A stretch of 64,000 nt of DNA from Segetibacter koreensis DSM 18137. GTDB lineage: Bacteria; Bacteroidota; Bacteroidia; Chitinophagales; Chitinophagaceae. This document shows positions 36,229 to 46,652 of this stretch, one piece after another. The notes under the pieces are model-generated. The model was not told the DNA's origin, searched no databases, and worked only from the letters and a program-made list of their open reading frames with translations. Position 1 is the stretch's first letter. Every line of letters starts with the position of its first letter. The position numbers were made by a program, and so were the translations under genes. The stretch is taken from NCBI RefSeq assembly GCF_000374045.1, contig NZ_KB893337.1, positions 124,172 through 188,171 on the forward strand. The letters run 5' to 3'.

Positions 36229-39200
36229 TTATTCTCTTCTATTCGTGGAGCTGAAAGGTTTGCCCGAGTACATTTGTTCCAGGCTGGTAAGTGCCTGTAA
36301 ATAATCCTCGGAATTTTTCTTATCGTATGCCATTGCTTCAGCTTTATTTCCGCTTAAAGAATTATAAAACTTTATTTGTTGCTGCAAATCTTTTCTAACA
36401 GAATTTAAAACTTTGGAAGCAAGAGCTTTATCATCAGACCGGTAACAGGCTTCTAAGAAAGAAATGCTGTTTCTATTGTGCATGTTACCACGGCTGATCA
36501 TTCCATAAGGAAAATTTTCCTGCAACATCATTTTATCGGCTTTTTCCAAAACTGTACGAGCTTCCTCTTTTCTACCTTTGGCAGTCAGGTCAAATGCAAG
36601 TTCAGCGTAAGCAGTGCGGATTGTATTGAGATGACGACGGTTTTCCTCGTCAAAATAAACTCCCGGAATATTTGCATTGCCAAAAGCAAATTTATTCATC
36701 AGCTTGTCTTTCATCCAATCTGTATTGATCTGCTGACCGATAACAGGAACCAGACGATAAGCTAAGCCATCTTTACGCAAATACTGACCAAATCCCAATT
36801 CATCAAAAGCCGCTGTAAAGTAAATAGGACGCTTCCATTTGTTGGCTGCAATTACATTTAAAACTGCAAGGTCATTCTTCATAAGCATATTCTTCGGTAT
36901 ATCAAACCTCGCTTCTTTCACAACGCTATCAGTAAGATTAACCGTTCCATTTTGCCTTACAAGGTTTACATCTACGGGCACTGACACCTTTTTCACAGGG
37001 AAAGAATTGATCATGTCGCTGCCGCCAGATGACATCATTTTAGAAGGATCGTCGCTTCCAACGTAGTTTTTCATCATGTCGTACAGGTCAAAATATTGGT
37101 TGCCTGGTAAGCCTGATTTATCGTTGTATCTGATATAGTCTCTTTTTCTGCCTTGTATCTGGTCTGCTGTCCAGATCACATCTATCGGATCACTCTGGTT
37201 TACTTTATAACGCAACTGGTTAATATACCAGTCGATGCCCAGCAAACTATAATTAATAACGCGTATATCAGGTCTTATCCCTTCAACTTCCTGGGCATAC
37301 CATAAAGGGTAAGTATCATTGTCACCAAAGGAGAAAAGTACGGCGTTAGGTGCACAGCTTTCAAGGTAATCTTTTGCAAGGTCTCTCGCCAATTCTTTTT
37401 TGCTGCGATCGTGATCGTCCCACTCTTGTGCTGCCATAAGCACCGGCACAGCAAGCAGGCATACAACCGTAGCAATATTAGTTGCCATACTTCTGTTCAA
37501 TGTTTTGGACAACCACTCTCGCACCTGCAAAACTCCAAAACCAATCCAGATGGCAAAAGCATAAAACGAACCTACGTAAGCATAATCCCTTTCACGGGGC
37601 TGATTACCCGCCTGGTTTAGGTATAGCACAATAGCCATTCCGGTAAAGAAAAATAACAGGAAAACAATAAAAGTATCTTTTTTATCGGCTTTGTTTTGAT
37701 ACATTAATCCAAGAATACCAAGAATAAAAGGCAACAGGAATAGCTTATTATGAGCCTTATTGTTCTTACTGCTGTCAGGCATAAGGCTTTGATCGCCGTA
37801 AAGCGTATTGTCGATAAATGGAATACCTGTTATCCAGTTTCCATCACGCACGTTACCGGTAAAAACACCCTGCACATCGTTTTGCTTACCGGAGAAATTC
37901 CACATAAAGTAGCGGAAATACATCCAGTAGGTCTGATAGGCAACAAAAAATTTAATATTATCGGCAAAGTCCGGATCTCTTTCATAAGTTCCATCCTGCA
38001 TTCTGCCAATACCCAGGAACTGGGCATAATAGTCTGCGTGATTCTGGTCATTGCTAGCATCCCAAACCCGTGGAAACAGCATCATTTGTGAAGGATCATA
38101 GACATAATGTCCGTCTTTGCCATTTTCAACATAATGGCCATTCGCCTTTATATATTTTGTTGAGGTTTCTTTATAATCTATTGGCTGGGCGGTAAATTTC
38201 TGACCATACAGCAAAGGAAAATCACCATACTGCTCACGGCCAAGGTAACCCACTAAACTCATGGGATTATCTACGTTATACATATCTACAGCAGGGTCAG
38301 CATTACTGCGTATCATAGTAGTAATGTATGTGCTATAACCAATAAGCATAAACGCAACTGACCATAAGCCTAAACGTAAAAAACCCCAACCGTTCTTTCT
38401 TGCTATCTTCAATCCATACCAGATAGCTACTGCCAAAATAAGGAAGAAGATAATAAAGCCAGTGAAGAATGGCAGGCCAAGGTTATTGACAGCAAAAATA
38501 TCAAACATGCCTGCACCTTCTATTGTATATTGAATAATAGCCTTCTGTACAAAGCCGGTAACAGCACAAGCAATAAGGAAAGCCCAGATAAGACCTTTTG
38601 TTGTGGTTTTGTAACGCTTATAATAATATACCATTACTATAGCCGGTATTGTCAACAGATTTAAAAGGTGTACCCCTATAGACAAGCCCATCATGAAGAA
38701 GATAAAAATTATCCATCGGTCTGCATTAATTCCTGTCTGCTCCTCATGATCTACTGCGTGCTCCCATTTTAAAATAGCCCAAAATACAATGGCTGTGAAA
38801 AAAGAACTTAATGCGTATACCTCTCCTTCAACAGCGGAGTACCAGAACGAATCGCTAAAAGTGTAGGCAAGGGCTCCAACTGCCCCTGCACCCATTATTG
38901 CAAAAATTTCATTTTGACTTAAAACCTGTCCTGCTTTTTGCAAAGCTTTCCGTGCAAAGTGAGTAATAGTCCAAAAAAGAAAAAGAATGGTAAATCCACT
39001 TGCAAGGGCACTCATAATGTTTACTGCCTTTGCCGCAGTCATAGGATTATCTCCAAAAAGTATAATAAAAAACCGTCCTATCAAAACAAATAATGGCGCT
39101 CCCGGTGGGTGAGGTATCTGTAATTTAAAAGCACTGCTTACAAATTCACCGCAGTCCCATAAGCTTCCTCCCGCCTCAGCAGTAAGTATATAGGTGGCAG

Positions 39201-39255
39201 AGGCAATAACGCAGACAATCCATCCAACAATGTTGTTGATTTTGTTGAAATTCAT
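36229..39255 (-). CDS. DUF2723/TMEM260-like multispanning membrane protein, predicted glycosyltransferase; possible C-terminal frameshift
   Basis: The 1008-residue protein starts MNFNKINNIVGWIVCVIASATYILTAEAGGSLWDCGEF. The early GSLWDCGEFVSSAFKLQIPHPPGAP motif is diagnostic of DUF2723. About a dozen hydrophobic helices fill residues 10-620, and a soluble C-terminal region follows. The family is related to TMEM260, an O-mannosyltransferase in animals, so a role in protein O-glycosylation across the inner membrane is plausible but unproven here. The ORF ends in NRRE. A one-base skip after the Tyr codon near 36268 would continue into an open hydrophilic tail ending at 36156 (see findings). Confidence 0.9.
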   Translation of the reverse strand: MNFNKINNIVGWIVCVIASATYILTAEAGGSLWDCGEFVSSAFKLQIPHPPGAPLFVLIGRFFIILFGDNPMTAAKAVNIMSALASGFTILFLFWTITHFARKALQKAGQVLSQNEIFAIMGAGAVGALAYTFSDSFWYSAVEGEVYALSSFFTAIVFWAILKWEHAVDHEEQTGINADRWIIFIFFMMGLSIGVHLLNLLTIPAIVMVYYYKRYKTTTKGLIWAFLIACAVTGFVQKAIIQYTIEGAGMFDIFAVNNLGLPFFTGFIIFFLILAVAIWYGLKIARKNGWGFLRLGLWSVAFMLIGYSTYITTMIRSNADPAVDMYNVDNPMSLVGYLGREQYGDFPLLYGQKFTAQPIDYKETSTKYIKANGHYVENGKDGHYVYDPSQMMLFPRVWDASNDQNHADYYAQFLGIGRMQDGTYERDPDFADNIKFFVAYQTYWMYFRYFMWNFSGKQNDVQGVFTGNVRDGNWITGIPFIDNTLYGDQSLMPDSSKNNKAHNKLFLLPFILGILGLMYQNKADKKDTFIVFLLFFFTGMAIVLYLNQAGNQPRERDYAYVGSFYAFAIWIGFGVLQVREWLSKTLNRSMATNIATVVCLLAVPVLMAAQEWDDHDRSKKELARDLAKDYLESCAPNAVLFSFGDNDTYPLWYAQEVEGIRPDIRVINYSLLGIDWYINQLRYKVNQSDPIDVIWTADQIQGRKRDYIRYNDKSGLPGNQYFDLYDMMKNYVGSDDPSKMMSSGGSDMINSFPVKKVSVPVDVNLVRQNGTVNLTDSVVKEARFDIPKNMLMKNDLAVLNVIAANKWKRPIYFTAAFDELGFGQYLRKDGLAYRLVPVIGQQINTDWMKDKLMNKFAFGNANIPGVYFDEENRRHLNTIRTAYAELAFDLTAKGRKEEARTVLEKADKMMLQENFPYGMISRGNMHNRNSISFLEACYRSDDKALASKVLNSVRKDLQQQIKFYNSLSGNKAEAMAYDKKNSEDYLQALTSLEQMYSGKPFSSTNRRE

Positions 39256-39594
39256 TTGGTTTTTTATTTTTTAAAAAGAAAGATGAAAATATTTTGCTTT
39301 TAACAAAAGAGATCCATCATTTATCAAGTTTTGGTTTTTAAAAAGACTGGCAAACCTACCTTAAAAAGCGGAAAATCGAAAATCGAAAATTTTATGCATT
39401 TTCTTTTTAACCTTCATTTGGCAAAACCGTTGCCTGCCCCGCGACTTATTAGATTTGTACACGGTGAAATCTCACTTTAATACAGCTATTACTTACCGTC
39501 AGAATTTTAACATGGATAAAGTTATTAACCAATCCACAATTATCTTTAGCCAAAAATTTACCCTGTCTATTGATTAATATTTGACATAAAGCCG

Positions 39595-40332
39595 ATGATT
39601 GTAAAAATTTTACCTGTATTTGTATGTATTATGCTTTCCTGTGTTATGACATTTTCCCAATTCAACGATTCCATTCACCACTATGTAAACTTTGCATCAA
39701 CAGGTATCATAAATAAAACCAATAACGGCAATTCGTATGTATTAACTAATGGACTGAGATTTAATATCAGCAAGAAAAACATACGCCTCAACAGTACTAA
39801 CAGTTGGATATACGGAGAGCAACAAAACAGGTTGACAAATAACGACTTCAACTCAACTCTTGATTTTAATTTATATAAAACCTCGTCGAATTTTTATTAT
39901 TGGGGACTCGCTAATTACGACAAAAGCTATTCGTTAAAAATAAATAACCGGTTACAGGCAGGTGTAGGAGGTGCTTACAATATTATCGATACAACAACTG
40001 CTTTTTTAAATGTAAGCGATGGAATTTTATACGAAACCAGTAATTTAAAATTGAATGACAGTACAAACAACTCTTACAGTTTATTTCGAAATTCATTCCG
40101 GCTTCGCTACAGGTTTGTAATAAAGGACATCATAATTTTCGACGGAACTAATTTTTTCCAAAACTCACTGTCTGACGGCAACGATTATATAATCAAATCG
40201 ATTAACAGTGTTTCTGTTAAATTAAGAAAATGGCTTAACTTAACTGCCGCCACAAATTATAACAGGAACCAAAAGACAAACAGTGAGACACTGCTTATTA
40301 CATTTGGATTAACTGCCGAGAAGTATTTCTAG
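39595..40332 (+). CDS. DUF481-like outer-membrane beta-barrel protein
   Basis: The 245-residue protein has a signal peptide (MIVKILPVFVCIMLSCVMTFSQ). The mature chain is almost entirely alternating beta strands rich in Asn, Ser, Tyr and Thr (FNSTLDFNLYKTSSNFYYWGLANYDKSYSLK), and it ends in Phe. The pattern resembles DUF481/YdiY salt-stress barrels, but I assign this only by composition and spacing. It precedes the TonB-dependent receptor by about 105 bp on the same strand. The 339-bp region upstream is the divergent promoter area shared with DUF2723; it holds a short AAAATCG direct repeat near 39370 and no gene. Confidence 0.65.
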   Translation: MIVKILPVFVCIMLSCVMTFSQFNDSIHHYVNFASTGIINKTNNGNSYVLTNGLRFNISKKNIRLNSTNSWIYGEQQNRLTNNDFNSTLDFNLYKTSSNFYYWGLANYDKSYSLKINNRLQAGVGGAYNIIDTTTAFLNVSDGILYETSNLKLNDSTNNSYSLFRNSFRLRYRFVIKDIIIFDGTNFFQNSLSDGNDYIIKSINSVSVKLRKWLNLTAATNYNRNQKTNSETLLITFGLTAEKYF

Positions 40333-40436
40333 CAGACCTGTATTTTTTTGGGATAGTTGGGATTTTAAAGATAAGTTTGTTTGCTGTTTTTTATTGTTGC
40401 CACACTGTAGTTCGTTTCTATACTTACATACACAGA

Positions 40437-42914
40437 ATGAAAAATACTTACCTTCTGCTTTTTTTTCTTTGTAATTGCTTTTCTGTTTTTGCGCAAAAGA
40501 AATCAGCAACTATTTCTGGAAAAGTAGTTAACGAAAACGATAAGCCTCTTTTTAATGTAAGTATCAGCGTACTGGGAAAAGAAAAGGGAACCACCACAAA
40601 TGATTCTGGTCAGTTTTCTATAACGGTCACTCCGGGCAAACCACTTGCACTTGTATTTTCTTACACCGGTTATAAAACTTTTCAACGAAATTTTAATTTG
40701 GTAGAAGGAGAAAAGGAAAATATAACGGTTAACCTGCAACCTCAGGCAAATGTGTTGCAGGAAGTGACCGTAAAAGATAGCCGGCCGCGAACGGAAGCAG
40801 GGCGAATAAACATAGACGCTGAAAAAGCTTTACTTAATCCATCGCCATTAGGAAATATTGAAAGCCTCATTAAAATTTTTACAGGAAGCAATAACGAATT
40901 AACCAGCCAGTATAACGTAAGGGGTGGAAGCTATGATGAAAACATTATTTATGTAAACGATTTCGAAGTTTTCAGGCCGTACCTTGTTCGTAGTGGGCAG
41001 CAGGAAGGCCTTAGCTTTATAAACCCTGAAATGACCGCCAATGTAAAGTTTTACAACGGAGGCTTTCAGGCTAAGTATGGCGATAAAATGAGCAGCGTGC
41101 TTGATATAACTTACAAGAGACCAAAGAATTTTAGCGGTTCTGCCTACATAGGTTTGCTTGAGCAAGGACTGCATTTGGAAGGGACTTCAAAAAATGAAAA
41201 AGTAACTTATTTGTTAGGATTTCGTAACCGGAGTAATCGCAACCTGCTTAGCAGCCAGGAGACCAAAGGAAATTATATTCCTTCCTCCTCAGATGTACAG
41301 GCACTAATAACTTTTCAACCTAATAACAAATGGTTGCTTGAAGTATTGGCCAATGTGTCAGCGAGTAAATTCACTTTGTTTCCGCAGGAAAGCCAGTTGT
41401 CCTCTGCTGTTTTCTCCCCGCTGTTTACTCAAAACCTGGCTTTAGATATTTTTTTTGAAGGCCAGGAAAAAGATAAATATTCAACAAATATGGCTGGATT
41501 TTCTGCTACATGGCAACCCGGAAAGAACTTTCGTTTGAAAGGTATGCTAAGCAGGTTTGAAAACGACGAGGCTGAAAACGTAGACATAAGCGGTGCTTAT
41601 CTTTTTGGAGAAAGAAATTTTGATAAGAGCCAGGCGACCTATGGTTTAATTGTAAATCCGCTTGGTGCAGGTGTTTACCAAAATTTTTCGCGAAATAAAC
41701 TTAACATACAGGTGTACAATGCTTCAATAAAGGGAAGTGTAGATAAAGGAAAACATTTTATACAATTTGGAAACAGCATAGAAAGACAGCAGATTTCAGA
41801 TAAACTGAATGAATGGGAATACAATGATTCTGCCGGCTATTCACTACCCCATTCTACAAATATTTTACAGCTGAATAATGTATTGAAGAATAATGCTGAC
41901 CTGACTATCGACCGTTTCAGTGGTTTTGTTCAGGATAATGTTCAATTCAAGGATTCGTCTGATATTACCATGCAATTTGGCATAAGGTATAATTACAATA
42001 CTTTGAACAAAGAATTTTTGCTGTCTCCACGAGCCGGATTATCTTTTACCCCAAAAAACTGGAAGAAAGATATCATCTTTCGCGCGTCGGCAGGCATTTA
42101 CGATCAACCACCTTTCTATCGTGAGCTGCGCCGGTATAACGGAACAATCAATGAAAACCTGAAAGCCCAAAAAAGCTGGCAAGTGAGTGGAGGCTTTGAT
42201 TATAATTTGAAACTTTTGCAACGCCCCGGACGAATAACCACGGAACTATATTACAAAAGCATGTGGAACGTAGTGCCTTACGATATAGATAATGTAAGGC
42301 TGCGATATTTTGGTGAGAACATGGCAAAAGCGTACGCTGCCGGAGCCGAAATAAGGCTATTTGGAGAACTGGTAAAGGATGCAGAAAGCTGGGTAAGCCT
42401 CGGATTTATGCGCACAAGAGAGAACCTCGACAACGACCATTATTACAAATATACTTTAGACACTGAAAACAAGCCTGTTGACAGCACTCTTGTGAATATT
42501 GGATACCTGCGTCGTCCCACGGACCGGATGATAACTTTTGGTATGTTTTTCCAGGATTACCTTAGTACAAATAAAAACTTTAGGGTTTACCTTAATACTT
42601 TGTACGGAAGTAATCTCCCCTATAACATTCCGGGAAGTGTAAAGTACAGAAACGCGTTAGTTATTGACCCTTACATTCGGGTCGATCTTGGTTTTAGCGC
42701 TCTTCTGCTTGATAGTGATAAATCAAATCGACGCAGCCACAGCCCTTTTAGAAGCTTTGATAACATTTGGGCTACGCTTGAAATTTTTAATCTTATCGAC
42801 AGGCCAAACACTATCAGTTATTTACTTATTAAGGATTTTGCAAACAATACTTTCACAATTCCAAACAGGCTTACTCCAAGATTATTAAATTTGAAGCTGA
42901 TAGTCAAGTGGTAG
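40437..42914 (+). CDS. TonB-dependent receptor with carboxypeptidase-regulatory-like domain
   Basis: From the ATG at 40437, which begins the signal peptide (MKNTYLLLFFLCNCFSVFAQ), the protein has 825 residues. An upstream ATG-free extension to 40377 is unlikely. It carries an N-terminal beta-sandwich GKVVNENDKPLFNVSISV (about 24-105) and a plug starting near VLQEVTVKD. The plug includes YNVRGGSYDENIIYVNDFEVFRPYLVRSG. A barrel follows that ends ...LLNLKLIVKW. There is no SusD partner, so the substrate may be a siderophore, cobalamin-type compound or other small ligand. None can be inferred from neighbours. Confidence 0.93.
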   Translation: MKNTYLLLFFLCNCFSVFAQKKSATISGKVVNENDKPLFNVSISVLGKEKGTTTNDSGQFSITVTPGKPLALVFSYTGYKTFQRNFNLVEGEKENITVNLQPQANVLQEVTVKDSRPRTEAGRINIDAEKALLNPSPLGNIESLIKIFTGSNNELTSQYNVRGGSYDENIIYVNDFEVFRPYLVRSGQQEGLSFINPEMTANVKFYNGGFQAKYGDKMSSVLDITYKRPKNFSGSAYIGLLEQGLHLEGTSKNEKVTYLLGFRNRSNRNLLSSQETKGNYIPSSSDVQALITFQPNNKWLLEVLANVSASKFTLFPQESQLSSAVFSPLFTQNLALDIFFEGQEKDKYSTNMAGFSATWQPGKNFRLKGMLSRFENDEAENVDISGAYLFGERNFDKSQATYGLIVNPLGAGVYQNFSRNKLNIQVYNASIKGSVDKGKHFIQFGNSIERQQISDKLNEWEYNDSAGYSLPHSTNILQLNNVLKNNADLTIDRFSGFVQDNVQFKDSSDITMQFGIRYNYNTLNKEFLLSPRAGLSFTPKNWKKDIIFRASAGIYDQPPFYRELRRYNGTINENLKAQKSWQVSGGFDYNLKLLQRPGRITTELYYKSMWNVVPYDIDNVRLRYFGENMAKAYAAGAEIRLFGELVKDAESWVSLGFMRTRENLDNDHYYKYTLDTENKPVDSTLVNIGYLRRPTDRMITFGMFFQDYLSTNKNFRVYLNTLYGSNLPYNIPGSVKYRNALVIDPYIRVDLGFSALLLDSDKSNRRSHSPFRSFDNIWATLEIFNLIDRPNTISYLLIKDFANNTFTIPNRLTPRLLNLKLIVKW

Positions 42915-43085
42915 TTTTTTGGGTAGCGGCAAAAAATCTTCGGTTGAGCTTCTGTTGCGACGCATTACGTTCATCGTCAGAATATCTATTGTGCTTTTCC
43001 CAGAGCAATAAGGCAACATAAAAAGGCAGGATATATTTCTTTCATTTTATATTCTCTCCAAATTGCTCATTCACAGAATCCTCTA

Positions 43086-44495
43086 TCAAAGATTATGGAG
43101 ACTTATCTTCAAAACTGTTTTAGTCGAAGGTTGTATCTTACACCTGTCATCAATTCTTTGTCCGACAATCCAAATGATTTTTTTATTCATTTCCAAAACC
43201 CAAACATTCTCTTTATCTGTTTTTGACAGCTTTTGATCAATAAAAAACCTGCTCAGTTTTTTCTTCTTTTTCATCCCCAGCGGGTAAAAATAATCGCCCT
43301 GCTTCCATTTTCTCAATAGAAGGGGAAAAGAAATTTCAGCACAATCCAATGCAGCAGTATTATTAGAGGAAGGTATCTGAAAAGTTGAACTCTCAATAAC
43401 TTCAAGACTTAATTCACCATCACTAAACATAACTTTTTTATCCTTTTCTTCTATTAGAATATTTGTCGCTTCCGTCGATTGATTAGGAGAAATAATCAAC
43501 CAATTCCTGTTTTTAATGATACGGTGCGAAGAAGATGAAATGTATTTACCTGTTTCGCTTTCCAGTAATTCAATAACTTCCTGCACCCTTGTTGAAGTAA
43601 AACCAAAATCTTTTATAATTTCATATATGATTGTTGAAAGAGGTGATGTTTTCTGCAACTTCAACACGGGCACGTGCACCTCATTCCCCTTATATTCAAG
43701 CAGTTTTTTCTTATGTTTCTCGACAGACTGCTTATACAGCTCTTCGACTTCTGTCAGCCGTTGAATATTATTTAAAAGATTATCCTCAATATTTGGATAA
43801 ATCTCTTTTAGCATAGGAAATAAATTATGCCTGAAAAAATTGCGGGTATATTTATCAGAAAGGTTTGAACTGTCTTCAACAAAAGGCAGGTTATTTTCCA
43901 TTGCATAAGCAACCAATTCATCTTTTTTAGCAAACAATAATGGCCTCACTATCTTTCCCTGCACAGGTAAAATTCCGTGCAACCCTGATATACCTGTTCC
44001 TTTAAAAAAATTCATTAGCAGTGTCTCAATATTATCATTGGCATGATGAGCAGTGAGAATGTAATGAATTGGGTGAGCGCGGAGTTGTAAATGTGTAGCT
44101 GTGAGTGATGAGTCGTCAGTTGGGATGTTTTGATTGAGAGTAGAAAAATTGCCGGAAATTACCTCATAAAACCAACGATACCGTAGTTCCCGGGCCGCAA
44201 CTTGTATTGAAATTTTATTTTCTGTTGCATATTTATCGGTATCAAATTTCTTCACCAATACCTCTTTTCCATATTTATTGCCTAAACTTCTCACGAACTG
44301 CTCGTCTCTTTCACTCTCGGCGCCTCTTAGTTGAAAATTGCAGTGTGCTATAACAAAATCGTATTGTGCAGCAAACATTAAATCACATAAAACTACACTG
44401 TCAACTCCTCCACTTATGGTTAACAATTGCTTTTGCTTTTGTTGAATGAAGGAGAATTGCTTAAGATGCTGAATAAATTTTTCCTGTAAACTCAT
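43086..44495 (-). CDS. tilS: tRNA(Ile)-lysidine synthetase
   Basis: From the ATG at 44495 (MSLQEKF...) the protein has 469 residues; upstream in-frame ATG and TTG codons up to 44513 add only a few residues. The PP-loop SGGVDSV (about 28-34) starts an ATP-pyrophosphatase domain. The following HCNFQLRGAESERDEQFV and LTAHHANDNIETLLMNFFKGTGISGL motifs are diagnostic. A C-terminal TilS domain ends in RWKQGDYFYPLGMKKKKKLSRFFIDQK. It converts cytidine-34 of the tRNA(Ile) CAU anticodon to lysidine. It lies next to glnS on the same strand, with 88 bp between. Confidence 0.95.
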   Translation of the reverse strand: MSLQEKFIQHLKQFSFIQQKQKQLLTISGGVDSVVLCDLMFAAQYDFVIAHCNFQLRGAESERDEQFVRSLGNKYGKEVLVKKFDTDKYATENKISIQVAARELRYRWFYEVISGNFSTLNQNIPTDDSSLTATHLQLRAHPIHYILTAHHANDNIETLLMNFFKGTGISGLHGILPVQGKIVRPLLFAKKDELVAYAMENNLPFVEDSSNLSDKYTRNFFRHNLFPMLKEIYPNIEDNLLNNIQRLTEVEELYKQSVEKHKKKLLEYKGNEVHVPVLKLQKTSPLSTIIYEIIKDFGFTSTRVQEVIELLESETGKYISSSSHRIIKNRNWLIISPNQSTEATNILIEEKDKKVMFSDGELSLEVIESSTFQIPSSNNTAALDCAEISFPLLLRKWKQGDYFYPLGMKKKKKLSRFFIDQKLSKTDKENVWVLEMNKKIIWIVGQRIDDRCKIQPSTKTVLKISLHNL

Positions 44496-44583
44496 ACACA
44501 TAAAATAAATCAAAAGCCGACTTATTGCCGGCCTTTAATTTCTATAAATTATACTATTCAATTTTAAACAATCGATCGAACAC

Positions 44584-46269
44584 TTATCCCTTCTTAGCTT
44601 CCTTTGCCCACGTATCTTTCAACCCTACGGTTCGATTAAAAACCAGCTTTTCTTTAGTACTGTTTTCATCCACACAAAAATATCCTTTTCTTAAAAACTG
44701 GTATCGTTCGCCCGGGAAAGCTGCAGCCAAGGCTGGTTCAATATAAACTTTTTGCAACACTTGAAGGCTATCAGGATTTATGTATTCTTTAAAATCTCCC
44801 TCTTCATTAGATGGGTCTTCAACTTTAAAAAGCCGGTCGTATAAGCGTACCTCAGCAGTTAATGCATGTTGCACACTTACCCAATGTATTGTTCCTTTCA
44901 CATTAATTTTACTGCTGTCGGCCCCGCTCCTGCTTTCTGAAATATATTCTGCATACACTTCAGTTACATTTCCGTCTTCATCTTTTTTAAAACCAGTGCA
45001 CTTTACAATGTACGCATATTTCAACCTTACTGTTAATCCAACCCCAAGCCTGAAGAATTTTTTTGGAGGATCTTCCATAAAATCTTCTCTTTCTATCCAA
45101 AGCTCTTTAGAAAAAGGTATTGGCCTGCTTCCTCCACCATTTTCCGCCTCAGGATTATTTTCACCACTTAGTTCTTCTACATGTCCGTCAGGATAGTTGG
45201 TAATAATCAATTTTATCGGGTCAAGAACTGCCATGCGACGGGTAGCATTTTTATTTAAATCTTCTCGCACACAAAATTCAAGCAGGCTTAAATCTATCAG
45301 GTTTTCTCTTTTTTGAACCCCTATTTTATCACAAAACAAACGAATACTTTCAGGCGTGTATCCTCTTCTTCTTAAAGCTGCAATTGTTGGCATTCTCGGA
45401 TCGCTCCATCCATCTACTATTTTATCATTTACCAATTCGAGCAATTTACGCTTGCTCATGACCGTATATGTCATATTCAATCTTGCAAACTCATATTGGT
45501 GGCTGGGGAAAATTTCCAGCTTTTCTATAAACCAGTCATACAACTCGCGGTGTGGAATAAATTCGACCGTACAAATGGAATGAGTGATATGTTCAATACT
45601 GTCGCTTTGCCCATGAGCAAAATCATACATGGGGTATATGCACCAGGCGTTACCGGTTCGATGGTGATCTGCATGCTTGATACGATACATTAACGGGTCA
45701 CGCATATGCATATTTGGACTAGCTAAATCAACTTTTGCCCTTAAAACCTTTTCGCCATCTTTAAAGTCACCGGCTCTCATTCTTGCAAATAAATCAAGGT
45801 TTTCTTCCACACTCCGGTTACGATATTCATTACCTTTTCCCGGCTCGGTTGGTGTACCTTTTTGTGCTGCAATTTCTTCAGGAGAGCTATCATCTACATA
45901 CGCTAAACCTTTTTTAATAAGTTTTACGGCATATTCATATAAAGTTTCAAAGTAATCAGAAGCGTAGAGTTCGTTTGCCCATTCAAACCCAAGCCATTTT
46001 ACATCTTCCTTTATACTGTCGACATATTCAATATCTTCTTTTACGGGATTGGTGTCATCAAAACGCAGGTTTGTGCGGCCTCCGTATTTTAAAGCAAGCC
46101 CAAAGTTGAGACAAATACTTTTTGCATGACCTATATGCAAATAGCCGTTTGGTTCGGGCGGAAAACGAGTCATTATACTTGTATACTTTCCACTTGCCAG
46201 ATCATTTTCAACTATTTCTTCTAAAAAATTGAGGCTCTTTTCTTCGGTCTTTATTTTTTCTGCACTCAT
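44584..46269 (-). CDS. glnS: Glutamine--tRNA ligase
   Basis: The 561-residue class I synthetase has the HIGH motif at 45-48 in [16 protein letters not shown] and the KMSKS-equivalent VMSKRKL. The GlnRS-specific beta-barrel anticodon region follows, with [14 protein letters not shown]. The ending resembles bacterial GlnRS. It makes Gln-tRNA(Gln) directly, as in Bacteroidota that carry glnS. The 170 bp upstream include a CRP-like palindrome, but that may belong to the adjacent remnant gene. Confidence 0.96.
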   Translation of the reverse strand: MSAEKIKTEEKSLNFLEEIVENDLASGKYTSIMTRFPPEPNGYLHIGHAKSICLNFGLALKYGGRTNLRFDDTNPVKEDIEYVDSIKEDVKWLGFEWANELYASDYFETLYEYAVKLIKKGLAYVDDSSPEEIAAQKGTPTEPGKGNEYRNRSVEENLDLFARMRAGDFKDGEKVLRAKVDLASPNMHMRDPLMYRIKHADHHRTGNAWCIYPMYDFAHGQSDSIEHITHSICTVEFIPHRELYDWFIEKLEIFPSHQYEFARLNMTYTVMSKRKLLELVNDKIVDGWSDPRMPTIAALRRRGYTPESIRLFCDKIGVQKRENLIDLSLLEFCVREDLNKNATRRMAVLDPIKLIITNYPDGHVEELSGENNPEAENGGGSRPIPFSKELWIEREDFMEDPPKKFFRLGVGLTVRLKYAYIVKCTGFKKDEDGNVTEVYAEYISESRSGADSSKINVKGTIHWVSVQHALTAEVRLYDRLFKVEDPSNEEGDFKEYINPDSLQVLQKVYIEPALAAAFPGERYQFLRKGYFCVDENSTKEKLVFNRTVGLKDTWAKEAKKG

Positions 46270-46346
46270 TATTCATGTATTGGATGCGAATTTACGATAT
46301 TGACTTTCCATTCAACAAAAACAAAAAGTTACAATCTCATTAAGTA

Positions 46347-46363
46347 TGTGATTTTATATCACA
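46347..46363. promoter_or_regulatory. CRP-like palindrome upstream of glnS and a remnant gene
   Basis: TGTGATTTTATATCACA has 6-bp arms (TGTGAT / ATCACA) with a 5-nt spacer. It resembles a Crp/Fnr half-site pair, but the spacer differs from the 4-nt FNR spacing. It lies 78 bp before glnS (-) and 77 bp before the degenerate ORF at 46440 (+). Confidence 0.35.
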
Positions 46364-46439
46364 TTTACTTTTACCACTTGTCACTTTTGCATTTTTCGTC
46401 GCCTTCCTTATCTATTCTTTTGCACGAAAATTAACTGAC

Positions 46440-46651
46440 ATGAAAACGATTACAGCTCAATTTGTTTATTTAATATTTATTGCAGGCAGAATAAAACGAA
46501 AGATTGAACTTACTATAATTCACCTTACAAATATGAAACCCTTTGCTACACTCCAAAGTATTATAATAAGCATGGCGAATTAAAAAGACAATCTTTAAAA
46601 CAGGAGTATTTAACTTTCAGAATGAGGCAAGCGTACAGCCAAAGGCTATAA
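46440..46651 (+). pseudogene. Probable remnant of a small secreted protein gene
   Basis: ATG 46440 begins a signal-like sequence (MKTITAQFVYLIFIA). The frame then runs as a short 47-residue ORF. In the frame reached by a 2-nt shift, the sequence reads QNKTKD, a TGA, then a long open stretch rich in Tyr and Lys (starting TYYNSPYKYETLCYTPKYYN). That stretch ends at TAA 46649-46651, just before the convergent EVE gene. A frameshift plus a nonsense change in one small gene explains this best. The 383-bp spacer otherwise holds no gene. Coincidence is possible. Confidence 0.35.
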
Positions 46652-46652
46652 T

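Noticed and set aside
39365-39395. AAAATCG direct repeats upstream of DUF2723
   Set aside because: Only two and a half short units in AT-rich DNA; no larger structure.
42954-42970. Sixth copy of the 20-bp repeat
   Set aside because: Shares the TGCGNCGCA core only; flanks diverge, so not counted as a full copy.
46347-46363. Calling the palindrome near glnS an FNR box
   Set aside because: The spacer is 5 nt, not 4, so it does not fit the FNR core used at nirB and PLD; kept only as a CRP-like site.
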